A DNA stretch of 64,000 nt from Candidatus Eiseniibacteriota bacterium. Its GTDB lineage: Bacteria > Eisenbacteria > RBG-16-71-46 > CAIMUX01. The stretch is taken from positions 60,914 to 124,913 of the forward strand of contig CAIMUX010000064.1 in NCBI GenBank assembly GCA_903844735.1, read 5' to 3'. Of the stretch, positions 44,718 through 56,303 are shown piece after piece (position 1 is the first letter of the stretch; each line of letters starts with the position of its first letter). A program made the translations under genes and the position numbers. The notes under the pieces are model-generated. The model saw nothing but the letters and a program-made list of their open reading frames with translations. It made no database searches and was not told the DNA's origin.

Positions 44718-45704
44718 TTAGGGCACGGCCACGCGCTCGAGGATCTCGCGCACCACTTCGTCAGGGGTGATCTCCCGCGCCTCGGCCTCGTAGGTAAGAA
44801 TGACGCGGTGGCGCAGGATATCGGGAGCGAGCGCCTTGATGTCTTCGGGCGTGACATAGGCCCGCCCCTGGAGAAAGGCGTGGGCCCGCGCCCCGGCGAG
44901 CAGGAAGAGCCCGGCGCGCGGCGAGGCGCCGAAGGAGATCAGCTCGGAGAGGCGCAGGTTGTAGTCTGCGGGACGGCGGGTGGCCGCCACCAGATCAAGG
45001 ACGTACTCACGGATCTTCTCATCGAGGTAGACCATCCGGACCGCCTCGCGGACGCGGGCGATGCGCGCGGCATCGGCCACCGGCCGCACCACGGCCATCG
45101 GCCCCCCCGACATCCGGTCGAGGACCAGCCGCTCTTCATCTCGCGTCGGATAGTCGACCTTCACTTTCAGCATGAACCGGTCGAGCTGAGCCTCGGGCAG
45201 AGGGTAGGTCCCTTCCTGCTCGATCGGGTTCTGTGTGGCAAGAACGAGGAACGGGTCCGGAAGCGGGTGCGTGGTCATACCGATGGTGACCTGCCGCTCC
45301 TGCATCGCCTCCAGCAGGGCACTTTGTACCTTGGCCGGCGCCCGGTTCACCTCGTCAGCGAGGATGAGCGAGGCGAAAATCGGCCCTTTGCGGGTGTCGA
45401 AATCGTTGGTCCGCGGGTTGAGGACGAGGGTGCCGGTGAGGTCGGCCGGCAGCAGGTCGGGCGTGAACTGCACCCGCGCGAAGCTGATGTCGAGGGCCCG
45501 GGCCAGGGTGCGCACCGCGAGGGTCTTGGCCAGCCCCGGCACTCCCTCTAAGAGCAGATGGCCGTCAGCCAGCAGCCCCACCAGGAGCCGCGTCGTGAGC
45601 GCACGCTGCCCCACGATGACCTTTCCCACCTCCGCGAGGACGTCCTGTGCGAAAGCCGCCTCCGCCTCCACCACTGCCTGGATCTGCCGAATGTCGGGGT
45701 GCAC
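44718..45704 (-). CDS. moxR: MoxR-family AAA+ ATPase
   Basis: This 328-aa cytoplasmic ATPase has Walker A in LEGVPGLAKT, Walker B in LILADEVNRAP, sensor region VLATQNPIEQEGTYPLPEAQ, and the arginine-finger and sensor-2 region near ISFGASPRAG. It probably remodels or matures clients together with the VWA proteins of this operon. I chose a GTG at 45704 (product VHPDIRQIQ) because AGGAGGAG precedes it at the right distance; the frame is open a further 42 codons upstream, with no resemblance to the family. It heads the ~14.7-kb minus-strand array that ends with rhomboid. Confidence 0.93.
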   Translation of the reverse strand: MHPDIRQIQAVVEAEAAFAQDVLAEVGKVIVGQRALTTRLLVGLLADGHLLLEGVPGLAKTLAVRTLARALDISFARVQFTPDLLPADLTGTLVLNPRTNDFDTRKGPIFASLILADEVNRAPAKVQSALLEAMQERQVTIGMTTHPLPDPFLVLATQNPIEQEGTYPLPEAQLDRFMLKVKVDYPTRDEERLVLDRMSGGPMAVVRPVADAARIARVREAVRMVYLDEKIREYVLDLVAATRRPADYNLRLSELISFGASPRAGLFLLAGARAHAFLQGRAYVTPEDIKALAPDILRHRVILTYEAEAREITPDEVVREILERVAVP

Positions 45705-45848
45705 CTTGCTCTCCTCCTGAAAACGCCACCATCTACCGATCCCCCCGGGGGGTCGGCGGTTGTACTCGCGAGCTTCCCTCCCGGTTCCGCGGTGGGCGCC
45801 GGGCCAAACAGGCCCATCGTCCGCCCCCATCCCCCGGCGATCCGACTG

Positions 45849-46193
45849 TCAGCCCGGCGGCCAGCCCATGACCCGACCGCCCAACAGATGGAAGTGAAGG
45901 TGAAAGACACTCTGCCCGGCCGGCGCGAGGCAGTTGTTCACCACCCGGTACCCGACCGAGGCGATCCCCAGTTCCGCGGCGATCGCGGGGATCCGGGTCC
46001 AGATTCTCCCCAGAAGCGCGCCATCCTCCTGCCCGATGTCGTTGGCGGTGGGGATGTGCTTCCGTGGGATCACGAGCACGTGCACCGGGGCCTGGGGGCC
46101 GAGGTCATGGAAGGCGACGAGATCGTCGTCCTGCGCCACGATCTTCGCGGGGATCTCTCCCCGGGCGATGCGGCAAAAGATGCAGTCGGTCAT
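45849..46193 (-). CDS. HIT-family nucleotide hydrolase (Hint-like)
   Basis: In this 114-aa cytoplasmic protein the HIT triad HLHFHLLGG is complete, and the N-terminus CIFCRIARGEIPAKIV is typical of HinT/PKCI (purine nucleoside phosphoramidase). The family's zinc-type Cys pair (CIFC) is kept. The ATG at 46193 lies one base after the methyltransferase stop, so the two are co-transcribed. The downstream gap to moxR carries no obvious terminator. Confidence 0.92.
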   Translation of the reverse strand: MTDCIFCRIARGEIPAKIVAQDDDLVAFHDLGPQAPVHVLVIPRKHIPTANDIGQEDGALLGRIWTRIPAIAAELGIASVGYRVVNNCLAPAGQSVFHLHFHLLGGRVMGWPPG

Positions 46194-46194
46194 C

Positions 46195-47109
46195 TCACGC
46201 TCCCCGACGAACAGCCGGAATACCGGCGAAGAGGCACGGCGCCGAGTCAACCACGCCGGGTTCAGACTCGATCGCATCGTCTTCCCAGGTAACGCCTTCC
46301 ACACCGGCAAACCGCCTTGCCATGATCTTCATAGCCTCGGCGTTGCTATCAACCAGAATGAACTGCCTCCCATTTCGCAGCGCAGCCTCGCCGGACGTTC
46401 CGCTCCCGGCAAAGAAATCCATGACGACCCCACCCGGGATGCATGACGCCTTCACGGCCCTTTCGACCACGCCAAGGGGCTTCTGGGTCGGATAGCCGGT
46501 GCGTTCCCTCCCATTGGTGGCAACGATGGTGTGCCACCACGTGTCTGTCGGCGTCTTTCCACGCGCGGCCTTCTCTGGACCGACGAGACCGGGCGCCATG
46601 TAGGGAATCCGTTCAACCTTCTCGATATCGAAATGGTAGTGGAGGGGGTCCCTGACATAGAGAAGAATGCTGTCGTGCTTCGCCGGCCACTTCTTGGTCG
46701 ACCTCGCCCCGTAGTCATAAGCCCAGACGATGTCATTCAGGAAGCAGTCCCTCCCAAACACCTCATCCATGAGCACCTTGACGTAGTGGACTTCCCGGAA
46801 ATCGAGATGCACATAGATCGACCCGTGTCTCGCCAAGATCCTCCAGGCCTCGCGGAGCCGCGGCTCCAGGAAGCCGAGGTAGTCATCAAACGCGTCAGCA
46901 AACTCATTCCGGCCGAGGATCCTAGTCTGGTAGCGCTTGCCTTGGAACCCCACCCGGTCGCCTTCCGGACTCCGGACGGTCTGTATCCTTGTGGCGCGCT
47001 GAACCTTTCCAGTGTTGAAGGGCGGGTCGATGTAGATCATGTCGACGGAGGAATCCGGCACCCGCCGCAAGTACGGCAAGTTGTCTGAGAACACAATTCT
47101 ACGGATCAT
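46195..47109 (-). CDS. Orphan DNA methyltransferase (adenine-N6 or cytosine-N4)
   Basis: The 304-aa product has the catalytic motif DPPFNTG (IV) near residue 30 and the SAM-binding motif FFAGSGTSGEA (I) near the C-terminus, in the order IV then I, i.e. beta class; TQKP, the usual block before motif I, is present. DPPF marks amino-group methylation of A or C; the target site is unknown. No restriction gene is adjacent, so it looks solitary. By eye the GC content is lower than in its neighbours, and it separates two housekeeping genes, suggesting acquisition. No ribosome site could be judged strong. Confidence 0.88.
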   Translation of the reverse strand: MIRRIVFSDNLPYLRRVPDSSVDMIYIDPPFNTGKVQRATRIQTVRSPEGDRVGFQGKRYQTRILGRNEFADAFDDYLGFLEPRLREAWRILARHGSIYVHLDFREVHYVKVLMDEVFGRDCFLNDIVWAYDYGARSTKKWPAKHDSILLYVRDPLHYHFDIEKVERIPYMAPGLVGPEKAARGKTPTDTWWHTIVATNGRERTGYPTQKPLGVVERAVKASCIPGGVVMDFFAGSGTSGEAALRNGRQFILVDSNAEAMKIMARRFAGVEGVTWEDDAIESEPGVVDSAPCLFAGIPAVRRGA

Positions 47110-47161
47110 CGTGCACCTCGGACTTGGATCGTCCTTCTGTCAACTCGTTCGGCTTCGCCCG

Positions 47162-48409
47162 TCAGTACTCCAGTTCCGGATAGAGCGGGAAAGCCCGTGC
47201 AAGATCGGCCACCATGGCGCGCACCTTCGTGATGACAGCGGCATCGCCCTGCGCGTCCAACACCTCGGCGATCCAACCGGCGATCCTGTCCATCTCCGCC
47301 TCTTTCATCCCGCGCGTGGTCAAGGCCGGCGTGCCGACACGCAGACCGCTGGTCACGAACGGCGACTGCTGGTCGAACGGCACGGTGTTCTTGTTGACCG
47401 TAATCCCCGCCTCCTCCAGCCAGGCCTGGCCCTTCTTGCCGGTGAGCCCCTTCGCCGAAAGGTCGAGGAGGAAGAGGTGATTGTCCGTGCCGCCCGAAAC
47501 CACGTTGAAACCGCGCTCCACCATTCCCGCCGCCAGACGCTGCGCGTTGGCCACCGTCTGTCGTTGATAGGCGCGGAACTCCTCGGTCATGGCCAGACGG
47601 AAGCAGATCGCCTTGGCCGCGATGATGTGCATGAGCGGGCCACCTTGGAACCCCGGGAATATGGACTTGTCGATCGCTTGGGCACGATCGGCGTCGCAGA
47701 GGATGAGCCCGGAACGCGGGCCGCGGAGCGTCTTGTGGGTGGTGGTGGTGACGAGCTGCGCGTGCCCGACCGGCGTCGGATGCACGCCGGCCGCCACGAG
47801 GCCCGCGATGTGGGCCATGTCAACCATGAGCACGGCCCCGACGGAGTCGGCGATAGCCCGGAAGCGCGGGAAATCGAGCGTCCGACAGTAGGCGCTGGCC
47901 CCCGCCACAATGAGCTTCGGCCGATGCTCGGTGGCCAGCCTGGCCAGCTCGTCGTAGTCGATGCGGCCGGTCTCCTTCGCAACGCCATAGGGGATGACCT
48001 TGAAGAAGCGGCCGGAAAAGTTCACCGCCAACCCGTGCGTCAGGTGCCCGCCGTGCGAGAGGTTCATCCCGAGGATGGTGTCGCCCGGGTTAAGGCAGGA
48101 GAAGTACGCGGCGAGGTTGGCCTGGCTGCCGCTGTGCGGCTGGACATTCGCGTGGGGGGCGGCGAAGAGCTCCTTCGCCCGCGAGATCGCCAGGAGCTCG
48201 GCTTGATCCACGAATTCGCAGCCCCCGTAGTAGCGCTTGGCAGGGTATCCCTCGGCGTACTTGTTCGTCATCACGCAACCCGCGGCCTCGAGCACCGCCG
48301 GATGCGTGAAGTTCTCCGAGGCGATCATTTCGAGGGTGTCCCGCTGCCGCTTGAGTTCTCCTCGGATCGTCGCCGCAATCTCGGGGTCCACCTGGTCCAC
48401 AAAGCGCAT
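47162..48409 (-). CDS. glyA: Serine hydroxymethyltransferase
   Basis: This PLP enzyme interconverts serine and glycine with tetrahydrofolate and is the main source of one-carbon units. The 415-aa product is of standard length. Motifs: the PLP lysine in [14 protein letters not shown], early substrate block [29 protein letters not shown] and [14 protein letters not shown]. The ATG at 48409 has AGGAGG five bases upstream; the frame is open upstream without resemblance. Fifty-two bases separate it from the methyltransferase gene, so they may share a transcript. Confidence 0.96.
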   Translation of the reverse strand: MRFVDQVDPEIAATIRGELKRQRDTLEMIASENFTHPAVLEAAGCVMTNKYAEGYPAKRYYGGCEFVDQAELLAISRAKELFAAPHANVQPHSGSQANLAAYFSCLNPGDTILGMNLSHGGHLTHGLAVNFSGRFFKVIPYGVAKETGRIDYDELARLATEHRPKLIVAGASAYCRTLDFPRFRAIADSVGAVLMVDMAHIAGLVAAGVHPTPVGHAQLVTTTTHKTLRGPRSGLILCDADRAQAIDKSIFPGFQGGPLMHIIAAKAICFRLAMTEEFRAYQRQTVANAQRLAAGMVERGFNVVSGGTDNHLFLLDLSAKGLTGKKGQAWLEEAGITVNKNTVPFDQQSPFVTSGLRVGTPALTTRGMKEAEMDRIAGWIAEVLDAQGDAAVITKVRAMVADLARAFPLYPELEY

Positions 48410-48584
48410 TCCATCCTCCTTCCGGCGGGAGGAACCCCGCCCATCCTCCACCCATGGCCCGCGGCGCCGTCCGCCCCGGATCTCCGCTCCTATTGCCTGC
48501 CGTGCTCCCGGGCCGCCCGACCCTGCTCCCGATTCGTACGGTGGGCACCGCGGCCACGGCCGGGTTGCGAGCAGCGCTGGTTTC

Positions 48585-49085
48585 TCAGGTCGTACCCGCC
48601 TCCGTCGCCTTCCGCCCGACCCGTTCGAGGATCCGCGGAAAGGCGACCCGCAAGAGATGGTCAAGTTCACCGAACGTAGCGTCGTAGGTCGCCTGGTTCG
48701 AGCCGTACGGATCGGTCACCCCAGCCGGATCACCGCCCTCGGGGTCGGCGAAGCTCGTGACCACATGAGCCCAGTCCTCGGCTTCCGGCGCCTGGGCCAG
48801 CACCTCCTCGAGGTGGGTCGGTTCCATCGTCAGCACCAGGTCCGAGTCCAACAGAATCGGGCGCGTCAGGGGTCGCGACCGGATCGCACTGATGTCGATC
48901 CCCGACCGCCTCGCCACATCGACGGCATGAGTGCTGGCCGGAGCCCCGGCCGAGGTCCAAGTCCCGGCGGAGCTGACTTCGATCTGCTCGTTCAGTTCAT
49001 GCCGGGCGACGAGGTGCTTCAGGATCCCCTCGGCCATGGGGCTGCGGCAGATGTTCCCCGTGCAGACAACGAGAATGCGGAACAC
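48585..49085 (-). CDS. Low-molecular-weight protein tyrosine phosphatase
   Basis: The 166-aa product has the P-loop [14 protein letters not shown] (Cys nucleophile, Arg) at the N-terminus, and the general-acid Asp is in DPYGSN. This is the arsenate reductase/low-MW phosphatase fold; DPYG and length favour protein-tyrosine phosphatase. I chose a GTG at 49085 behind GGAGGAACC, which places the product's first residues just before the beta strand leading to the P-loop. No tyrosine kinase or capsule gene is nearby. Confidence 0.9.
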   Translation of the reverse strand: MFRILVVCTGNICRSPMAEGILKHLVARHELNEQIEVSSAGTWTSAGAPASTHAVDVARRSGIDISAIRSRPLTRPILLDSDLVLTMEPTHLEEVLAQAPEAEDWAHVVTSFADPEGGDPAGVTDPYGSNQATYDATFGELDHLLRVAFPRILERVGRKATEAGTT

Positions 49086-49194
49086 GGTTCCTCCGGCCTG
49101 TGACTCCCGGCCGGGTACCGACCGGCTCCCGGTAAGGGTAGGAGCCCGGGACCCAATGGTCAAGGATGCGTCGGGCAGGAAGGGCCCGCTCGGA

Positions 49195-49315
49195 GATTCG
49201 GAGGGAACGAATACGACCGGCTTCAGGCATCAGACTTCGGGCCGGAGGGCGTAGAGCGGTCTCTGGAGGCCACGAATCGAAGCCTGAAGTCCGAAGCCCG
49301 AAGCCTCCGAATCTC
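49195..49315. repeat. Imperfect intergenic inverted repeat (REP-like)
   Basis: GAGATTCGGAGG (49195-49206) is matched by its complement CCTCCGAATCTC (49304-49315). Between them CTTCAGGC and ACTTCGGGC on the left face GCCTGAAG, GTCCGAAG and CCCGAAG on the right. The right arm is itself a run of 7-base units (GAAGCCT, GAAGTCC, GAAGCCC, GAAGCCT). Related words occur at 12058-12075 and inside the amidohydrolase gene (34819-34890). Confidence 0.65.
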
Positions 49316-49401
49316 AGTTCGCGGCGGTCGGTCGTGGATGCGAATCGCGCGCGGCCCCGGCGACGCAGGCGTACGTTTCGTACGTCGAGGAGACGGGGCA
49401 A

Positions 49402-49427
49402 GCGCAACGAAGCAGACGCGGCCGAAT
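49402..49427 (+). repeat. Dispersed 26-bp element, copy 3
   Basis: The core GCGCAACGAAGCAGACGCGG plus CCGAAT is identical to copy 2. The preceding GTCGAGGAGACGGGG (49384-49398) is also shared with copy 2. It lies about 107 bases upstream of the tlpA start codon, same orientation. Confidence 0.8.
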
Positions 49428-49534
49428 CCCGCCGACGGCACCGGTTGTCGCCCGCACGCCGATCCGGTACTTTGGTAGGCGGTTCCCGACAATCCCCGCC
49501 GTCTTCGGGACATTCATCATGGAAGGAGATTCGG

Positions 49535-50116
49535 ATGGGTTCGATCCGGTTCGGGCGCGCCTGCGCGGCCCTCGTGCCGGCGCTGTTCGTTCTTGCGGCC
49601 GGTCTCGGTCCGCTCGCCATGCCCGTTCGCGCCGAGGAACCCGCCGCAGGACAGAAAACGCTTCACTCCACCGCCCCCGATTTCACCGCCACCGGCGTCG
49701 ATGGAAAAGTCTACCACCTGCGCGAGCTCCTGCGGAAGGGACCGGTCTTGCTGGACTTTTGGAGCACATGGTGCACGCCGTGCATGATCGAGCTTCCCAA
49801 GCTGCAGGCGGTGTGGGAGCGGCACCGGGCCGCCGGGTTCACGCTGCTCGGCATCCCTTCCGATGACCAGAGGACGGCGGCCAAGGTCAAGCCCACCATT
49901 CAGTCGAAGGGTTTCGCGTTCCCGAATGTCCCCGACCCGACACGCAAAATCGGCAACCTGTACAACGTGCGAAACTACCCGACGACCGTCCTCATCGCCC
50001 CCGACGGAAAGATCGTGATGGTGGTCCAGGGCTTTACGCCCGGTGACGAGAAGGAGTGGGAAGCGAGGATCATTGCGAACCTGCGGACCACCGGACCCGC
50101 AACGGAGTCGAAATGA
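49535..50116 (+). CDS. TlpA-like periplasmic thiol-disulfide oxidoreductase
   Basis: This 193-aa exported thioredoxin-fold protein has signal peptide FGRACAALVPALFVLAAGL ending near VRA, then APDFTATGVDGKVYHLRELL and the active site DFWSTWCTPCM (CTPC). NYPTTVLIAPDGKIV holds the cis-Pro. It is a reductase for exported protein thiols or cytochrome maturation. GGAAGGAGA lies before the ATG at 49535. Its stop overlaps the start of the DUF6029 gene (ATGA), so they are coupled. Confidence 0.92.
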   Translation: MGSIRFGRACAALVPALFVLAAGLGPLAMPVRAEEPAAGQKTLHSTAPDFTATGVDGKVYHLRELLRKGPVLLDFWSTWCTPCMIELPKLQAVWERHRAAGFTLLGIPSDDQRTAAKVKPTIQSKGFAFPNVPDPTRKIGNLYNVRNYPTTVLIAPDGKIVMVVQGFTPGDEKEWEARIIANLRTTGPATESK

Positions 50117-51715
50117 CGGGCCCAGTTCGACACTACCTTCGTGGGCACACCGCGGTCCTCGGGGCCACCCTCCTCGTCGTCCTCGGGGCCATCGTCCCCG
50201 TAGTCCCCGTCCTCGTCGTCCCGGTCCCAGCGATTCCGGTCGCCGGGTTCTTTCTCGTGACGCCGGCACTGGCTCAGGAGACTGCCTTTCAGGTCGGCAA
50301 CGACCTCGAAGGCAATTACGACAGCAAGCTTCGCGAAAGCGTCCTCGACAACCGATTCGACCTGCGCGTGGCGCGCGACATGTACTCGGTGGGAGCGACG
50401 CTTCTCAGCCACTCCCCCTCCGACTATGGCCGGCTTGATCCGAACGCCTACGGCCCGCAGGAGCAGGGAATCCGTAAGCGCTGGATCGAGGCCGACGCGG
50501 GTACTTTTTTCCTGCGCGCCGGCGACTCGTACGCCACCTTCGGACGCGGTCTCGTCCTGAACATCTTCGAGGACCAGACGGTCGACTTCGATAACGTCAT
50601 CGATGGCGTGAACGCTCGTGCGGCGTGGCATGGCCTCGATGGAGAGATTCTCTCAGGCACAAACTCGCTGGGTGCCCCGGAGATGGTGTTGAAAGCGGGG
50701 CGCCTGAGCGCCTCTCTGCCCCACGGCTGGAAGACCGGGATCCACGGGGCGTGGAGCGACTACGTTGCGGACGAGGCCCGCGCCCGGACCGGTGGGGACC
50801 GGTTGTACGGAGGCCTTCTGCAGGGCGCCCTCGGCCCTCGCGTCGATCTCTACGGCGAGTACGCGATGCGCGACCGGCGCGATGCCGCGGGTGGGCCGTC
50901 CAGCGACGCGTTCGCTCGACGCGTGCCGCAGGGGCACGCAGCTTATGGCAGCGCCGGGTTCAACCTCGGGCCGATGCAGCTCCTCGGCGAGTGCAAGGAT
51001 CTCCTCCGCTACGATCGTCTCACCGTGAACGGCACCGCAAACGGTCGGGCTTGGGTCAACCCTCCTTCCGTGGTGCCACAACACACCACCACACTCATGA
51101 ACCGGGCCACCCACACGCCGAACATCAATTTCGCCGATGAGCGCGCGGGACTCGCCCAGGTGTACGTGAACCTGCCCGGCCGCTCGCGAGTCGACGCCGT
51201 CTACGGGCGCTCCCGCGGACGCGACTCCGGCCAGTCTGCGTGGGAAGCCTCGGGCGAGGCCGAGACGTGGCTCGGCGAGCATATCGAACTGCTTCTGCGC
51301 GGAGCCGAGACGGAGGAGACCGTCCGCGAGGGGACCGACCTGGTCTTCTTCGAGCGGATCACCTGGGGCGGCACCGTGGTGGCGCCGGTCCATGACGATT
51401 GGACACTCGACCTCACCGTGGAAACCCAGGGGACACTGGAGAGTAGCGCCGGCACTCGTTCCCACGAATTTCCTGTGGAGTACCGGGACAATGTATGCAT
51501 TCTGACCGTTTCGAGCGGAACGGGGATGTCATGGGGCTTCACCGGCGAGTGGACGAACGATGACCGCTCTGAGGAGGATCGCTGGCTCTGGGCTGAGTGG
51601 AACCTGCGGCTGGGCGATCGCCACCAACTCCGTCTGGGGGGTGGTTCGGTCCGTGGCGGCCAGGTCTGCTCCGGGGGGGTCTGCCGGATCCTCGATCCGT
51701 TCGAAGGAGGACGCT

Positions 51716-51738
<23 letters not shown>
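50113..51738 (+). CDS. DUF6029-like outer-membrane protein
   Basis: This 541-aa exported beta-rich protein has an unusually hydrophobic Val/Pro/Ile signal region (LLVVLGAIVPVVPVLVVPVP). DUF6029 features, recalled from Bacteroidetes members, are NDLEGNYDSKLRES at the start of the mature part, GDSYATFGRGLVLNIFEDQ, and VDFDNVIDGVNARAAWHGLD. The rest reads as amphipathic barrel strands ending near RFEFLTTF. Bacteroidetes often encode this family with an Omp28-like thioredoxin-fold lipoprotein, as here. Function unknown. Its end overlaps the next start by 23 bases. Confidence 0.72.
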
Positions 51739-55284
<3,546 letters not shown>

Positions 55285-55336
55285 CCAAGTCCGTCCTCTC
55301 GGCAACCGGACCCCGGCGGGATAGGATGGATGCACC

Positions 55337-55548
55337 GTGATTCGGGAAACTAGAGTCAACGGCCCCATCGCTCGGGATCGCGGAACCCTGATCACCGCGC
55401 TGGCGGCGGTCTTTGCCCTCGAACCCCGGGTCCGGTGCGCTTTTCTGTTCGGCTCCAGGCGAGCGGCAGGGAGACCCCGCTCAGCGACATCGACGTGGCC
55501 TATCACAGGCCCGCTCCACTTCCGTTCCGGAGAGATGAGGTAGACTAG
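55337..55548 (+). pseudogene. Minimal nucleotidyltransferase relic (MNT type)
   Basis: It starts at a GTG with RDRGTLITALAAVFALEPRV, reaching AFLFGSR, the start of the nucleotidyltransferase signature GSR-x-x-G...SDID. The frame is then lost for a few residues, and the second half ETPLSDIDVAYHRPAPLPF appears one phase over and stops at 55546-55548. Both halves of the signature are present but split by one base, and the protein ends far short of the usual ~130 residues. No HEPN (HepT) partner is visible. It overlaps the hicB stop on the other strand. Confidence 0.6.
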
Positions 55549-55757
55549 GCATCCGCCGACGCAAGCACCGTAAACATCGTGATGAACGGGTGGCCGGTTG
55601 CGGGCATCGGGAACTCGGACAGGTACAAGGCCGTTGCTTCCTTCAGATGGGCAACCGCTTCCTCGACCGTCTCGCCCTGGGTGGTCGTGCCGGTCTCCGG
55701 GTTGAACGCAACGAACCCGCCTTCTTCGGCGTGTGTGAGTACAGCCGTAAGCTCCAT
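55545..55757 (-). CDS. hicB: HicB-family antitoxin-like protein
   Basis: The 70-aa product matches the HicB-like RNase-H-type fold used by partial HicB proteins: LTAVLTHAEEGGFVAFNPET, then TTTQGETVEEAVAHLKEATA. The C-terminal DNA-binding extension of full HicB is absent. GGAG precedes the ATG. No HicA gene is found on either side, so it is an orphan: possibly a stand-alone member of the UPF0150 type or the surviving half of a hicAB pair. It may still neutralise a toxin elsewhere. Confidence 0.72.
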   Translation of the reverse strand: MELTAVLTHAEEGGFVAFNPETGTTTQGETVEEAVAHLKEATALYLSEFPMPATGHPFITMFTVLASADA

Positions 55758-55965
55758 GACAGTGCTCCTAAGTAAAGCGACCTTGGGTTGGACTCGAACC
55801 CAGCTCCGGACCTTCAGGTCCGAGGTAAACCGACGTCATTCCCTTCTCGGCATCTTCAAATCTACCCCGGATCCTTCCGCCCGGCAAGGTCGTGACCACG
55901 CCACCGTCGACTTCCGCAAGAGGGCGGCCGGGTGAAGTGCGCGCGAACGCCTTCGCCCTCGCCCG

Positions 55966-56046
55966 ATCGTGATGCGCGTCTTCCCGGTTTGCGGGACAAG
56001 GGCCCCGCGCTGACCCTGGCTAGAGTCGTATTCGTTCCTCCTATCG
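55966..56046 (-). pseudogene. BrnA antitoxin relic
   Basis: Immediately after the brnT relic, one minus-strand frame reads RRNEYDSSQGQRGALVPQ, then TGKTRITIG. This is the N-terminus of BrnA (typical MRxEYDFSxGxRG..., then GKTRITIRLD). There is no start codon, and the frame loses all resemblance after the GKTRITI block, where the ribbon-helix-helix should follow. On to 55775 the strand holds open frames but nothing recognised. Confidence 0.55.
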
Positions 56047-56240
56047 GGCTCTCTCTGTGCGAGTAGCACGCCGGGCCGAGATGAGCCGAACATCGTCGCC
56101 GCGATGCGAGTAGACCACTACCAAGGCCCGTCCGAGGGCGTCCACGCCAACCGAGGCAAACCGCCGCTCACCTCCACCCCCCGGATCGCTCATCGGGGCG
56201 CTCCATGTAAAGGGGGCGGGCGAATCCCCCCGCCTCACGG
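56041..56240 (-). pseudogene. BrnT toxin relic
   Basis: The frame ending at 56041 contains RFASVGVDALGRALVVVYSH, then RGDDVRLISARRATRTERAR, which is the C-terminal half of BrnT (RNase toxin) with the conserved RLISARRAT end. Upstream, the natural continuation (FARPLYMERPDERSGG) appears in a different frame at about 56185-56235, and the N-terminal part with catalytic residues is not recognisable. Inactive by frameshift and truncation. Confidence 0.6.
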
Positions 56241-56303
56241 CGGCGATCTCACCGGCGAGTAAGGGTTGACCGCGATCGTCTCCTCCCCCGAAGCTCCTCC
56301 TCA

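Larger units (their letters stand above)
49086..49534. other. Divergent spacer between the phosphatase and tlpA
   Basis: This 449-base region has no gene I can support; the open frames across it are products of its repeat content. It contains the imperfect inverted repeat at 49195-49315 and copy 3 of the 26-bp element at 49402-49427. Confidence 0.6.

Noticed and set aside
45705..45830. Longer N-terminus for MoxR
   Set aside because: The upstream 42 codons are Arg/Gly/Pro-rich and unlike the family; a GTG with a strong ribosome site at 45704 fits better.
55775..55880. Possible tRNA: GGTTCGAGTCC on the minus strand with a nearby hairpin CGGACC-TTCA-GGTCCG
   Set aside because: The putative T-stem arms do not pair, the hairpin has a 4-base loop instead of a 7-base anticodon loop, and no acceptor stem can be drawn.
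55775..55965. HicA toxin partner for the hicB-like gene
   Set aside because: Minus-strand peptides such as DGGVVTTLPGGRIRG look vaguely HicA-like, but there is no conserved GSH...HP core and no start codon.
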